A stretch of DNA of 49,930 nt from Chromera velia (lineage: Eukaryota > Sar > Chromeraceae). Position 1 is the stretch's first letter. Each line of letters starts with the position of its first letter. Position numbers and translations under genes: made by a program. The stretch lies in the NCBI GenBank assembly GCA_018398765.1, contig JAHBMJ010000392.1, positions 1-49,930 on the forward strand, given 5' to 3'. Under the pieces are notes generated by a model. The model did no database searches. It saw only the letters and a program-made list of their open reading frames with translations, and was not told the origin of the DNA. Positions 1 through 11,212 of the stretch are shown here, in pieces.

Positions 1-350
1 CGGGGGCTTGGGTGCATGTCTTGTGCAGGTGCATGCATGCATGGGGCGGGGGCCACGGCAACGCGCACGAAGTATGCTTTTCGGGACCACGCGAGCATGC
101 ACTTGCAACTCCGTGCAAGTTACTTGAGCTAGGGGCACGCATACATGTGCGAAGTAATTAAAGTATGTGCGATTGTGGCTCCATGCGAGTTGCTTGAGGA
201 GCATATTTTAGAATTCGGGCGACACTATGATGGACAGAGATATAGAAGTGAACCCCCCCTAAAAATGAAAAAATACGTTATGCGAGTGTATACGATCTCA
301 GGGCCTCTCAGCTGATCTCAGCAGAGCTGAACTGCCCCCCGAGGCGATAC
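1..350. repeat. Dispersed repeat, modules A and B
   Basis: Bases 3-84 (module A) recur at 10011-10073, sharing the stretch gggccacggcaacgcgcacg. Bases about 80-350 (module B) recur at 25189-25463 with scattered differences and the same order of landmarks: cgggacc, gcatgcacttgcaact, a C-run, then ctgatctcagcagagctga. No reading frame is conserved between copies, so this looks like non-coding repeat DNA. Confidence 0.8.
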
Positions 351-479
351 AGACGAACCAAGCTAGTATGGAAGCGTACACAAACTTTGTATTTTATCAA
401 TTCTGGCGATTCGGCTTCCCAAAAACCGTATACAACGCGCTGAGATCGAGTTTATATCGATATATCGATATTTAGCTAT

Positions 480-1480
480 AGAGCTTATGGCCCCGGAGGG
501 TGGAGGGATGCTTGAAACATGTTCGTATGGAGCTCTCCACCCAGGATGCTCGCACACAAGCCCTGGCATGCCATTATCTGACGCAAGCTTAAGCAAGCTT
601 GCAAACGGCCCCGGAAAGTGAGAAAAATGAGAACTGCACGATTGACGCACGCCGGCCAGCCATCGTGCCGATCCCCCTCCCCCCTGCAGGAAAAGCCGCG
701 GAACGCCCCCTTCCCCAGGAAAAAAACCCGGAGATATGCTCTGACTAGCTCTGACACACGCATGGCGCAAATTCAGCCTTTTCGCGATCACTTTCCGGGG
801 CCAACCATATCTGATACACGCATGCATGGTGACAGGTTGAAGTTGGGTTCACGTTTTTCTGGACCATTTGGGCGGGATAGCCCTAGAAAGCGAAGCGGGG
901 GGCACTTATAAAACAGAAATACCCCAGCCCACGCGTGCATGCACGCAACGTGTCTTTCACCAAAAACCCGGTCCTGAAAGGCTGAATTTGGGCTATGCGT
1001 ACGTCAGATGGGTTTCAGATCTCCACCTACCCCCGGGCTTTTTTCCCGAGGGGGGGGGGGTTCCGTACATGTTTTTTCCCCGCGCGGGGGGGGGTCGGCG
1101 CGAGGCTGCATGGCCAGCGTGCGTCAATCATGCAGTTCTCATTTTTCTTGCTTTCCGGGGCCGTTCGCAAGCTTGCTTACATCAGATCTTTCTGGAGCCT
1201 TTTTTTGGTAAAAGACACTGCGTGCATGGGCTGGGGTATTTTTGGTCTGTAAGTGCCCCCCGCTTCGCTTTCCGGGGCTACAACTGCATGCAGCGGCCCC
1301 TGCCTAAGTTCCACACCGACGTATGCATGGCTTCGCGGAGGGCGGAGTTGTAATTCATTCATGCCCTCCGGGGCCTTTGGAGTTGCAAGCGGAGCGAGCG
1401 GCTCTGTAACTGTATAGTTAGCTATATAGAAGAGTAAGATGCACCTCCGCGCGCAAAGCGCGCGAACGCACTTGTTTAAT
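480..1480. repeat. Fold-back repeat (module F)
   Basis: The segment from about 600 to 975 is an imperfect inverted copy of about 985-1290. Shared landmarks are gagaactgca, gattgacgcacg, caaattcagcctt and gaagcggggggcactta. Its outer parts (487-580 and 1287-1410) recur at 42969-43270. The end holds the near-palindrome gcgcgcaaagcgcgc, which is also found near 25498. ORFs here are interrupted and reflect G/C runs, so I call no gene. Confidence 0.7.
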
Positions 1481-2644
1481 TTCTGCATGCATGTATGTCG
1501 AGATGTTTAGAGCTTTCCGATGAATTATCTCAACCATTTGAGCAGATGCAAACTGCATGTTCAATGCCGAGGCTTGTTTACTTTCATCTGACTGTGTTGT
1601 TGTGTATGTGCATGGAATGCAAAGGCAGTCAGTCAGACAGGCAGGCAGGCAGGCAGAAAGGCAGGATCAAGCAAGAAGTTACACTGTACCAGAGAGACGG
1701 ATTCAGAAGAGAAAGACTGAGCGTTGGGGGCCCGATAATGACACAAAAAGAAACTTTGATTGAGGTGACGGCACTGCGATAGTGTCGAATACCAGACGCG
1801 CTGCACAGGGAGAGACGGCGAGTAAAGAACCCAATACGTCCCCCCTCGTCTTTGGACATTTGTTCCACCCCACTGCAAGGTCCCTCCCCAGCCTCATCCA
1901 GACCACCCAGCGTTCCGCTTCATGGCCTACTGGTGCCATTCCGGCCAGCGTTAGGCTTTCCGTAGGTCCTCGTTTCCCTTCCTAGCGGGCCCGGGGCCTC
2001 ATCTGCCTCCCTTAGCCCCCCCTACAGAGTCTGGTCTTCCTCTGCCGGGACCTTGATCGGCGCGCGTGAGGGCGGGAAACAGAGAAGCCAAGTGAAATTG
2101 AAGAAGTACGTGAGGAGGGGGGGCAGTCATCAAGTAATTCAATCGAAGAGATCGTTGAGCACGTACAACTATGTGACTCAGAAGCCAGATTCAGCGTTGC
2201 GGTACGTTTTTTTTTGTGTCCTTCTCCCTGATTTCCTGTCAATCGGACCGTTTTTTGGTTAATTGCCTCCTGCTGTTTCGTGTCACACTGATAAGGGACC
2301 ACAGATCGCCATGTCTTCTCTTGTCGTGAGCAAAAAATCCCTCAACAAACTTCTTGTGAAATCCGGTTTCTTTTTTCATTCGTATGTGCACATAAGTTTT
2401 CTTGCATACCATTTCTTGATCTTCCTCCAATTGTTTTGTTTGGTTAGTTCTGGTAAACGTCCATTTCTTGGAGGCAATCCGGATCCTTTTGGTGATACAA
2501 AAAGAAGACATTTTTTTAATTTGATGCCGTGATGATTTAGAGAGGCGCATATCAACAGAATTCATTCATTTGTTTTCTTCTTTCCCCTTCTCTTCAGAAT
2601 CTTCTCTTTCACTTTTTCCTCCTCCTTCCTGCTCCTCCTTGAAG
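1481..2644. other. No gene recognised
   Basis: Short overlapping ORFs lie on both strands and none has a recognisable domain. A short CAGG tandem run lies near 1636-1660. I see no splice-bounded exon that I would defend. Confidence 0.5.
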
Positions 2645-2863
2645 TTCTTCTTCTTCTTCTTTTTCTTCTTTTTCTTTTCTTCTTCTTCTTCTTCTTCTTC
2701 TTCTTCTTCTTCTTCTTTTTCTTCTTCTTCTTCTTCTTCTTCTTCTTCTTTTTCTTCTTCTTCTTCTTCTTCTTCTTCTTCTTCTTCGTCTTTTTCACAG
2801 TCTTCTTGCCTGGCTCTTGTTCTTCTTCTTCTTCTTCTTCTTCTTCTTCTTCTTTTTCTCCTT
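2645..2863. repeat. TTC/CTT microsatellite
   Basis: About 210 bases of near-pure TTC triplets with occasional extra T, interrupted around 2787-2817 by a non-repeat segment. The opposite strand reads as a long poly-Lys/Glu ORF, which is an artefact of the triplet repeat and not evidence for a protein. Confidence 0.95.
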
Positions 2864-4045
2864 TAATGTCTCCGTTCCTTCGTCTAAAACGTATGTGATA
2901 GACATTTTTGAAGAAAGGTATGTGAGAGGGACGAGGTTCCGAATGTTGGTCAGGAATTGGGGAAGCAAAAAGCCTTTCCATTTTTTTGTAGCACGGTTTT
3001 GCCAAGTGAGTAGATTGTAGAGAGGCTGTGTCTCACATTCTTGTGTCCCTTACCGCTTGTTTGCATGATCGAACCACTGGAACAAAAACTGTCGAGGTCG
3101 GCGCCTAATGCCAAAAGAGGTGCTGAAGCCGTGGAGGAGCCTGTGGGGTGACGTTCAATCAATCATGCTCTGTACGTTGTCCTGCTCTTCATTTTGGTTC
3201 GAATTCTGACGGAAGACTATCTGTGCTCCTGCAGGCTGCCTGTCCTTAATTTTGTTCTGCTGTCGCATATCGTTGTCAAGGTCCTGGAACATTTTTCTGC
3301 ATTCCCATGTATGCTGTCACCAATGAGTATTTTTATGTATTCCCGTATATGCCGTGCCTGCATGGCTGCTGCTTTTTGTACTATCATTTTGGTGTCGACT
3401 GTTGTCGCTGTGAGTGTGAATCAAAACTGAAACATGGTTATGACAACCATGGCAGCAGCTAGTATTAAATTTATGATGTACATGTCTGAAAAAGCTGAGT
3501 AGATCGTCATTTTTGGCTGCTTATGACTGATCATGATCATTCGTGCAGGGCTTTGCCGCCTGGGCAGATGAGACCCCACGCACGTGCTGTCCCTTAACCC
3601 TTGTCAGCCGTCAAGCCCCCCTCCATGCCCCCCTTCAACCGCCGGGCCCCCTGGTCCCTTAATAGATCGATCGTAAAATATGAAGACCTAGATGAAGACA
3701 CCCCTTCTTCCCGCCCATCCCCTCCCTACTCCAGCCATTCTGGGTTGTTCCACAGGCATGAAGACCGACAGGGAGGAGAGTTCCAAAGTGTAGAAAGAAA
3801 GCCACTCGATCTTGTGGCCAAGCTATGTCTGAGGGCCTCTGCACAACGCTGCTAGTCGTTCAGTCAGAAAGCAAAGAGACAGACAATGATCAGGCCTAGG
3901 ATCGGGCCTTCAATGCCACGAGAGAAGAAAACCAAATCTGCGACAATTCGTGCTTCATAACATTGCAGCTCAAAGGGAAGGCCACTCTACCAACTTCAAG
4001 ATCACGACATAAAACAAAACAACGCCCCCCGTCGTGGTCAGTGGA
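2864..4045. other. No gene recognised
   Basis: Mixed-composition DNA. The longest open frames are under 90 codons and lack ATG starts, known motifs or supporting splice signals. Confidence 0.5.
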
Positions 4046-4049
4046 ATCC

Positions 4050-4310
4050 ATTAAGAGAGAGAAGAACGACAAAGAAAGAGAGGGAAAGAAAAGGAAGGAA
4101 AGAAGGAAGGAAGGAAGGAAGGAAGGAAAGAAAGAAAGAAAGAAAGAAAGAACGAACGAAAGAAAGAACGAAAGAACGAAAGACCGAAAGAACGAAAGAA
4201 TGAACAAAAGAACAAAAGAACGAAAGAAGGAAAGAAGCAAGGAAGACAAAGGAAGAGAAAAAAAAAGAAAGAAACCAAGGATAGAGAAACAAAGAAAGAA
4301 AGAAGGAAAG
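4050..4310. repeat. GAAA/GAAG purine microsatellite
   Basis: Tandem GGAA, GAAA and GAAC tetramers form a purine-only strand of about 250 bases. ORFs on both strands (Lys/Glu/Arg on one, Ser/Phe on the other) follow from the repeat. Confidence 0.93.
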
Positions 4311-5361
4311 CTGGACCGACCGACCGACCAAACAAAAAAAGAAATAAACGGGGAGGTTGGAAGACCGGCGTCATATGTCCTGGCTATGGACCTGTTGATG
4401 ATTATCTGAATGTTTTAACGCCTCTGGGTGTTTTTGCTGGTGCATGCTCTCAGGATTTTGAGAAGAGGACCGACGGTGCTTTCGTCTGGACAGTAAAGCA
4501 AAGAAAAGAAAGAGCCTTCAGCAGCCGTTTGGTCCTACAAAAGTAATAGGGGTGGAAGCGGAGGGAGAAAAAGGCTTAGAAAACGTATAAACACCGTGAC
4601 ATATGAAACAACAAACTTCCCCGGTTGAAGAGCAGATTCTTCCACCTTCACACGAATTTAATCTGATCAAATGGAGGTCTCCGTCTAATTGCATGCCAAC
4701 ACATAGCCTGAGGCAACAGCAGCCTCGGATTGCTAACGAGATTGATTTCTATATTGTCTGATAGAGTATATCTAAGCCGGCCCTAGGCTCCTAGTCTAGG
4801 CCCAGTATACTGTAAAGGTCAATTAATTTAAAAAATGTTAATTACAACCTTTTTTTAACGAATCTTTTGTTTAAATATTACATAAGTGTTGTTTGTTTAT
4901 TACATACTGGTAAACTGTATCTTATTATTTGATTTTTCTATACAAAACGAGTCAGTTTAAACGACTTTTATCTAGTATTGTCTAGACTGTCAGTGTTGTT
5001 TTCTGGATATTAAGCTTCAAGTTGCTATACTTGAGATGTCAGTGGCTGAGTTTGAAGCCTAGTTTGAAGTAGGACGTCTAGAGTAATTTAGTAAAATTAG
5101 TTGAATTAAACGTAATTAAACGCTAGTTGTGAGAAATCAAACAGTTCGATTCAAGCTGCCTTGTGCATTATGCGACGGTACATCAATTATCACCCTAGTT
5201 GTCGGCATTGATTCGCCAAACGCTAGAAGCCTGCAAATAGCTGGAGAAATAGGGTAATGACAATGCTAGTAACGAATGCTGGTAACAATTAAAAACAATC
5301 ATTTGAACATCTAGATATATGTGAATGCTAGTGAATGCAACAAAGTTAATCACCGCGGAGC
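4311..5361. other. Intergenic DNA with an AT-rich island
   Basis: No gene is visible. Bases about 4750-5340 are clearly richer in A+T than the surroundings, with runs such as taatttaaaaaatgttaatt. The island contains tcctagtctag, which also occurs in the AT-rich stretch near 28000. It lies directly downstream of the gene ending at 5362 and may include its 3' untranslated region. Confidence 0.5.
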
Positions 5362-7728
5362 CTATGGCGGGGTACCAGTTGGCTTTTCCTTTTGGATCCC
5401 AGCTTGGCCTCTTAGTCTAGCCAAACGTTCTGCAAGAGATAGAGGTTTTTTCCCACGTTCCTGTTTGTAGGTCTGCTGAACCTCCATTTCTTTTTGCCTC
5501 GGCCCTGGCAGGTCAGCCTCCTGTGTCGGTCTTCCCCCTTTCTCTTCCCCCCTGTCCTTTCGGCTCGGACTGACGGCCTCCGACGAGGAGGCAGCCGCTG
5601 ACGCAGAAAAGGACGAGGAAGAAGAGCCCCCCCCAGGCTTCTTGACAAGCGACGGACGGCTCTTGAGACTTTCACGCCCAGCTGCAGAGGGCCCCTTCGA
5701 GATTCCCTGCTCTCCAGCTAGCGAGGCCGAGTAAAGGTCTCCCGGCCTGCTCAATGGACCCGCTTCAGGGCCTCCTGGCTCATGCGCGTTTTCGTCCTCT
5801 GATTCGCTGGAGTCAAAGAGGGCTGCCAGGTCGTCTGTGGCAGGATCGAACGGCCTCTTGCTTCTGCTTCTTCCAGAGACACGGGACTGAGACGAACAGG
5901 GGGGATGGGCGGAAGAGACGGGGGGAGGGAGGAGACGAGCTCCAGATCTAGAGGCTTCAGCTTTGTCCGTTTGGCTTTGCCTTTCCCCTGCAGCAGAGTG
6001 GAGCGTTCCGATGGCAGAGGGGCGTTGAGACTGACGTGACAGCCCGTTGGGGGGAACCTGAAGGGCCCCCAGGTTTGAGATGCCGGGGACTGCACCAGAG
6101 GCACTGCTTCGGCTGTTTGGTGAACGGGGAGCAAGGGGAGGGAGGGGGGTCCTTGGTTTGTCTCCCCTCACCGGCTTTGTTGTCTTCCCCCCTCCTCCTT
6201 CTGCTTCTTCGTCACTGTCGTCCTCTATGTCGACAATCTCTGGCTGTCGTCCACGTACCGTTCTCACCAAAGGCTCGTCTGATGTCTCTCTGCCACCCTC
6301 TTGTCGCTTTCCCTTCCCTCCCCCCTCTCTCCTGTCTACCTGTCGGGATGCATTTCTACCCCCTCCCTCCTCACTCATCGCACCAACCCCTCTTTTCCGA
6401 CACGCACCGGAGAGAGGGGGGCCGGCAACGGTGGGGGGGTCAGTGGACAAAGAAGGGTCCTGCTGGGAACCTGTGGGGCGCCCTGATCGACGGGCGAGGC
6501 GCGGTACTGCTACCTGGGTCTGAGAGGAGGGACGGAGGATGACCTCTTCCCCCTTGCAGGTCTCCTCTTCCTCCTGCTCAGAATTTTGAATTTCATCAGA
6601 GAGACGCCGTCTCCTTGCACCGAGGGGGGAGGGTGCATCGTCGTCTTCTGAGCTTAACAAAAAAACGTCTTTTCTTCTTCCCTTCTGACTCTGCTGTTGA
6701 CTTTGTTTGGTTTCCTTTTGTCCTTTCACTTTCTTCCCCTCCCTGGACTTCTTGGTGTCACCTGGTCGTTTCAAACCCCTTTTGACACCCCCCTGACCTT
6801 CCGCCTGTTCCATCTCTGTATCGTCCTCGCAGGCGGAGATAGACACACACTTCTCACCCTTTTCAGCCTGTCCATCATTCTTTTTCTTACCATCAGACAC
6901 AGAGGGACCCGCTCCGGCGCCCCACTGTGGAAGCTTTCGGCGTTTCGGGGGCTGCAGTCGCGCTCTGCCTGCAGTGGACGCGGGGGGCAGAGGTTGTTGA
7001 ACAGGGGGGTCGGATTGTTGCGCATCGGGGGGGGGTATGATGGGGTCAGACGGATTGGCACCTGTTGACTTGAGACGGGGATCCGCAGAGTGCTCTTCAG
7101 TTGGCTCTGCAGGGCCTTCCTTCTTTGGTTTCGTGGACATTCGATCGCGGCTGCGTGCGTCACTGGGGTGGAGGGAAACTTTCGGATTCTCTGTCTTGGA
7201 CTTTGGGTGGTCTGAGGGCGGGATCACAATGATCTGCACAGAGTCTGTATCGGACTCCGGTTCAGATTCAGGGGCAGGTCTTTCGTCTTTCTCAACTGGC
7301 TCTCTGTCATCGTGCAGACCAGCTTCTGACTCTGCCTTCAGTAGCTGCTGACCCTGCACCCTTTCGCCTTTCTCGTCTTTGCCTAGGCCGCCTTCAAACC
7401 CCCCCAGTTGGGCTTTTCCGAACAACAACGGAGAGTCACCCGCTGGTTCATGGGAGGGATTGACTTCCTCCCCAGATGGGCGAGGATGCCTTTCTCGCTT
7501 CAGCTTTTTGGAATCTGGAGATGCCAGAGCCTTGAGAAGGCCCAAAACGTGATGGCACCCGGAGGAAGCCATTGTGAGAATTCGGCAGGGAGACCCCTCT
7601 CCCTCTGCGTCGTCTTCGGGCGTTTCCTCCCTTTTGATCTTCTTAGTTTGGGGCAGACGCCGACACATCATCTCCTCAAGCAGCCACCGGGAGGGCACTA
7701 CAGGAAGGCACTGGACTTGCGTGACATA
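5362..7728 (-). CDS. Large terminal exon of an acidic, low-complexity, possibly BRCT-containing nuclear protein
   Basis: A single open frame of 788 residues ends in TAG. There is no ATG at its beginning. The frame is preceded by a pyrimidine-rich tract and a cctgttgcag acceptor, with an in-frame TGA just upstream, so this is best read as the 3' exon of a longer gene. The first residues (VVPSRWLLEE...RRLP) match the last helix of a BRCT domain, with its V-V-x-x-x-W-L pattern and later L. The remaining 750 residues are disordered: Lys/Arg clusters (for example KKIKREE, PKRRKLPQW), acidic Ser clusters (SSEDDD, SSESEDENA, EDDSDEE) and Pro/Gly runs. This is typical of nuclear scaffold or DNA-damage proteins. 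The C-terminus holds a short charged helix, LAERLARLRGQAG. The exons carrying the start of the BRCT were not found; a weak candidate lies near 8090-8186. The BRCT call rests on about 20 residues. Confidence 0.65.
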   Translation of the reverse strand, partial: YVTQVQCLPVVPSRWLLEEMMCRRLPQTKKIKREETPEDDAEGEGSPCRILTMASSGCHHVLGLLKALASPDSKKLKRERHPRPSGEEVNPSHEPAGDSPLLFGKAQLGGFEGGLGKDEKGERVQGQQLLKAESEAGLHDDREPVEKDERPAPESEPESDTDSVQIIVIPPSDHPKSKTENPKVSLHPSDARSRDRMSTKPKKEGPAEPTEEHSADPRLKSTGANPSDPIIPPPDAQQSDPPVQQPLPPASTAGRARLQPPKRRKLPQWGAGAGPSVSDGKKKNDGQAEKGEKCVSISACEDDTEMEQAEGQGGVKRGLKRPGDTKKSREGKKVKGQKETKQSQQQSQKGRRKDVFLLSSEDDDAPSPLGARRRRLSDEIQNSEQEEEETCKGEEVILRPSSQTQVAVPRLARRSGRPTGSQQDPSLSTDPPTVAGPPLSGACRKRGVGAMSEEGGGRNASRQVDRREGGGKGKRQEGGRETSDEPLVRTVRGRQPEIVDIEDDSDEEAEGGGGKTTKPVRGDKPRTPLPPLAPRSPNSRSSASGAVPGISNLGALQVPPNGLSRQSQRPSAIGTLHSAAGERQSQTDKAEASRSGARLLPPPVSSAHPPCSSQSRVSGRSRSKRPFDPATDDLAALFDSSESEDENAHEPGGPEAGPLSRPGDLYSASLAGEQGISKGPSAAGRESLKSRPSLVKKPGGGSSSSSFSASAAASSSEAVSPSRKDRGEEKGGRPTQEADLPGPRQKEMEVQQTYKQERGKKPLSLAERLARLRGQAGIQKEKPTGTPP

Positions 7729-7739
7729 CTGCAACAGGT

Positions 7740-8256
7740 ATCAAATAGGGCAACAGTGTGAATGTGCGAGGAGATACGGGCGCATCAGATGGAGACACGG
7801 CGTCTGACTAGAATCGAGAAAGAAAGAGAAGAGAGCAGGGAAAAGGAAGGAAAGGAAAGGGAAGGAAAGGGAAGCAAAGAGAAGTTGAGAGAAGACAGGA
7901 AACCGAAACAAAACTAAGAGAACAAAATGCAAGAGGAGAGAAGAGAAGACAAGAAAAGCGGACAGCTCAAAAGACAAGAGATGAGAGCAAGAAGGCCAGA
8001 GCAGAGCACAGAGGAGAGAGAAGAGGCCTTACATGGATCACGTGAGATAGACAAACAGGGTTCTAGACAATCAAGCAGAGAGAGGAGAAAGCTAAGTGAG
8101 GACATAATCTTCGTGCCACAAAAGGGCAGAAGATGATCTTCGAACGCGAGGGAAAGGTGACCCTCTTCGACCCGTCCGATGCGCATTCCCGACGGTCTTA
8201 ATTTTGCAGTACGACTCTTCTTTCATTTACTTGAGCCAAGGAAGCCAGCCAGAGAA

Positions 8257-8296
<40 letters not shown>

Positions 8297-9989
8297 AGAA
8301 ATTCAACTGACGGTTGCATCGTTCGAATACGAGCGGACACTCCCCTCCACTCGGAAGCTTCCTGTCTCTGGATCATCCTTCGACCGCACCAAGCGTTTCA
8401 ACTTCCTGTAGACGGAGTCAGCCCCCGAAACAAATTGGGTACTGCAAGCAAGGATCAGGTCACACATGTGAATTCAACCAGCACACACATGTGATTGAAG
8501 GACATCGATTTCGGATGCAGCAGGACCTCCCTTCCTCTGACACACTGACTTATCAGTTGTGCCGTCTCCGTGTAGGCTCCCGTCGAGTGGGCAGAACCAA
8601 TTGGTCGACATGGACCTCTCAGACTGCACTACCACCGTGATCGACGAGGACGCACTCTCTACAGTATATACGACGCATGCACCTCGTGTATGGCTTTCAA
8701 ATTCATCCCAACTTCACGACCATCATGTACAACAGGCATTTTGATTAGATCACAATGCATCAATACCACATTGTAAAACCGAAGGATCGTCCGGACCACA
8801 CGGTCCGATAGGATGGAGCTGATCATTCTTGGAATGGAGACGGAGTTTGAACTCTGGCAGTGGGCCGGGAACGGCCGCATGTTTGGGCCCGCTGCTGCGG
8901 CCGGGCCGCGGGCATGCGGCCGGTTGCAATGCATGCCGGGGCCCAGGGCCTCGGTTCTTGTCTAGATCTGCACACCCCCGCGACCCGATCCGACTTAATC
9001 CCCTGGCTCAAGGGGTAACGCGCAAAGTTGCCCGACTTCGACACCCATCCGTCATGCAATGCAACAGCTCCGTGCGTCTCCCCCGCGAAACTGCATGAAT
9101 CAAAGTACCAGGAAGGAAAATAGGCTATGCAATGATAGCCTGAAGAGGGGTCAGGTCTAGGTCCTGGTAGGGAGCAGATGTCAACTTCAAAATCCTCTGT
9201 GTCAGTATTCGGGGAAGTGCTGTTGGATTCAGACGCGTGGGTTTCATCAAAGACATTTGTCTCTACGAATCCTGACTTTATCTCCTTTTTGGATTGGAGC
9301 AGTCTACCCAACCAACGACCGACACTTCTCTAAACAGATCCAGCGATGTGACTTACGACAGGGATGGGGATTGCATTTCCTTGGTTAACCTTCAGAGTCC
9401 TCTCAGTTCCTCCAGGGCACCTGTCGTGATTGCGGGGCTCATTGCAGTGACCGTAAAAGACAGAACCACCCCCTTTTTGTTGAGCACAAGCCACACGACA
9501 GCCCTCACCCCCGAACTCGGGACACTCACAAGACTAACAGCTGTGCTCCCAAGTGCTGCACATCCATGAGCCGTTAACGATAAAAAGAGCCCCAATAAAA
9601 AGGCAAAGCATAATTATACTGCAGAGCTTCATCATGCATTGTATAAGAAGGAAGATATCTGTGGCAACGAAGATTCTCAGGACTGAGCCGGACTTCGAGA
9701 ATTGTTGTTCAATCCACTGAGGGCGCGAATGCGAAGCTGTGATACAAATAATTACGGGTAGACTGGTATTAATAACAGCTAGCAATGTAGTCCACATATA
9801 TACGTGTTTGCCAGTACCACCTCGAATATCTGCAAATCTTGTGGAAATGACCGCGGAGCTCGATCAATTTGCAAAACTCAAAAAAAAATTAAGACGTGCT
9901 CGGTGCGCGCTGCGGGTGAGTTATATTATAACGAGATACACCCAACCAGTTGGGTGAGTGCCTGGGGAGGCCCTTTAGAGGGTCCGCAA
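7740..9989. other. Intergenic or intronic DNA
   Basis: Bases 7800-8030 are purine-rich on the + strand. On the minus strand this makes a long polypyrimidine tract, suitable for an intron before the 7728 exon. A GA dinucleotide run lies at about 8265-8293. A minus-strand ORF at 8823-9311 has no motif I recognise and overlaps GC-rich repeat-like sequence near 8880-8960. No gene is called. Confidence 0.4.
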
Positions 9990-9995
9990 ATTTGA

Positions 9996-10731
9996 TTGAT
10001 ATACATCATCAGGGGCTTGGGCATGTCTTGTGTATGCATGGGGCGGGGGCCACGGCAACGCGCACGAAGTATCTCCTTCTTTAGTGTCTCTCTGGTCCTG
10101 TGTTGGGCCAGTATGTATTTTGCCTGGCATAGATCTTGTTCATCTGTTACGCGGAGTAAGTTGGTATGGAAGTAATGAATGGATGCGTTGTAGTGTGTTA
10201 ACGATGTCGCATGCAGTGAGAGCCAGCGGCTTACCCACGTTATGCCGCTGGCCGCGAGTGGCCTGTGGAGTCCTACTCTATGGCGCCGCCCTCTGGACCC
10301 TCGCATACGCTGTATCTGAATGAGCCCACGTGCCAATGTCATGCCCCGCCGCCACACATATACGTAGTCTGCCTGTACGTGTCGCACTCGAAGCTTTGCG
10401 CATGCATGCAAGTCTACGTTTGGCCTCTTTAGCAACATATGGTCTGAGCAACATCCTACAGCAGGTTTGAGTTGAAGTCAGCCGAAGTCATTGAATCTTT
10501 AGTCGAACCTATAGAGTCGGATTCACGTGGAGTCGAAAGAAGTCTGAAGACAAAGCTTAATAGAACCTCTTAGAGTCAAAGTAGGATTGAGACTTTGTTT
10601 ACCTAAACTTGTAAAATGTTGCTTCAGTTAGCGTTGCATACATTCCTTCTCTAGATCTTCCCCAGGGTTTTTGTCCTCACTTTACCTTCTGTCTGAACAC
10701 CATAAGGTGGCTGGACAGGAGGGACAAAGCA
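9996..10731. repeat. Dispersed repeat, modules A, C and D
   Basis: Module A (10011-10073) matches 3-84. Module C (about 10154-10262) matches 24600-24703. Module D (10263-10731, 469 bases) matches 22117-22585, also 469 bases, at high identity. D starts ctgtggagtcctactctatg and ends gacaggagggacaaagca in both copies. No ORF is preserved. Confidence 0.9.
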
Positions 10732-11212
10732 TTATGGTGAACGCTCAGCTCGATGAGTGTCGACCTTCATATACCTTCTGTGATGGAGATCAGATCTGTC
10801 TCTTTGTGCAACAATTGGAAACCGATTGCAACGATATGGGCACGGTCAGGCAAAGACCGTGAGTAGGGGAATTCAGTATCCCCTTGTGTCCCAAGCTGCC
10901 TGGAGCCCTATTTCAGAGATCCCCTTCGAGTTTGATCCTGGACTTTGCTTTTGTCCTTAGGTAAAGAGCCTGAAGATCGTTGGAAGTCGTCAAAGCCGAT
11001 GGTGGAGACGTTGCTTGGTGTTGCTCGGAACTTTAAAGAGCCTGCTTTCATTAAGAATGCCGCTTACCAGCAGATTGCAATCCAAATGGCCAGTAGAATG
11101 TTTTTCCTATGCCTTTTGATTCTGCAACTGTCTTCGTCTTCCGGACGAGTGTCAGCTGATCACCTTCACTTGTCTTTGCTGTTGGTTGCTTGCTTGTCTG
11201 CGCGAGGCTGAC
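10732..11212. other. Unique DNA, no gene recognised
   Basis: A short + strand frame (about 10962-11100) follows a tttgtccttag acceptor-like site and reads as a mixed, non-repetitive peptide (KEPEDRWKSSKPMVETLLGV). It could be a stray exon or the remnant of one. I cannot tie it to a family. Confidence 0.25.

Noticed and set aside
2562..3005. Long Lys/Glu-rich minus-strand ORF
   Set aside because: It is the translation of a TTC/GAA triplet microsatellite; the poly-Lys stretch follows from the repeat.
3190..3210. tRNA-like B box (ggttcgaatt)
   Set aside because: No matching A box or cloverleaf could be formed with the upstream sequence.
3896..4409. Several overlapping ORFs on both strands (Ser/Phe and Lys/Glu-rich)
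   Set aside because: All come from the GAAA/GGAA microsatellite; no start or splice support.
6036..6542. Plus-strand ORF of 168 codons
   Set aside because: Shadow of the long minus-strand exon 5362-7728, with no independent evidence.
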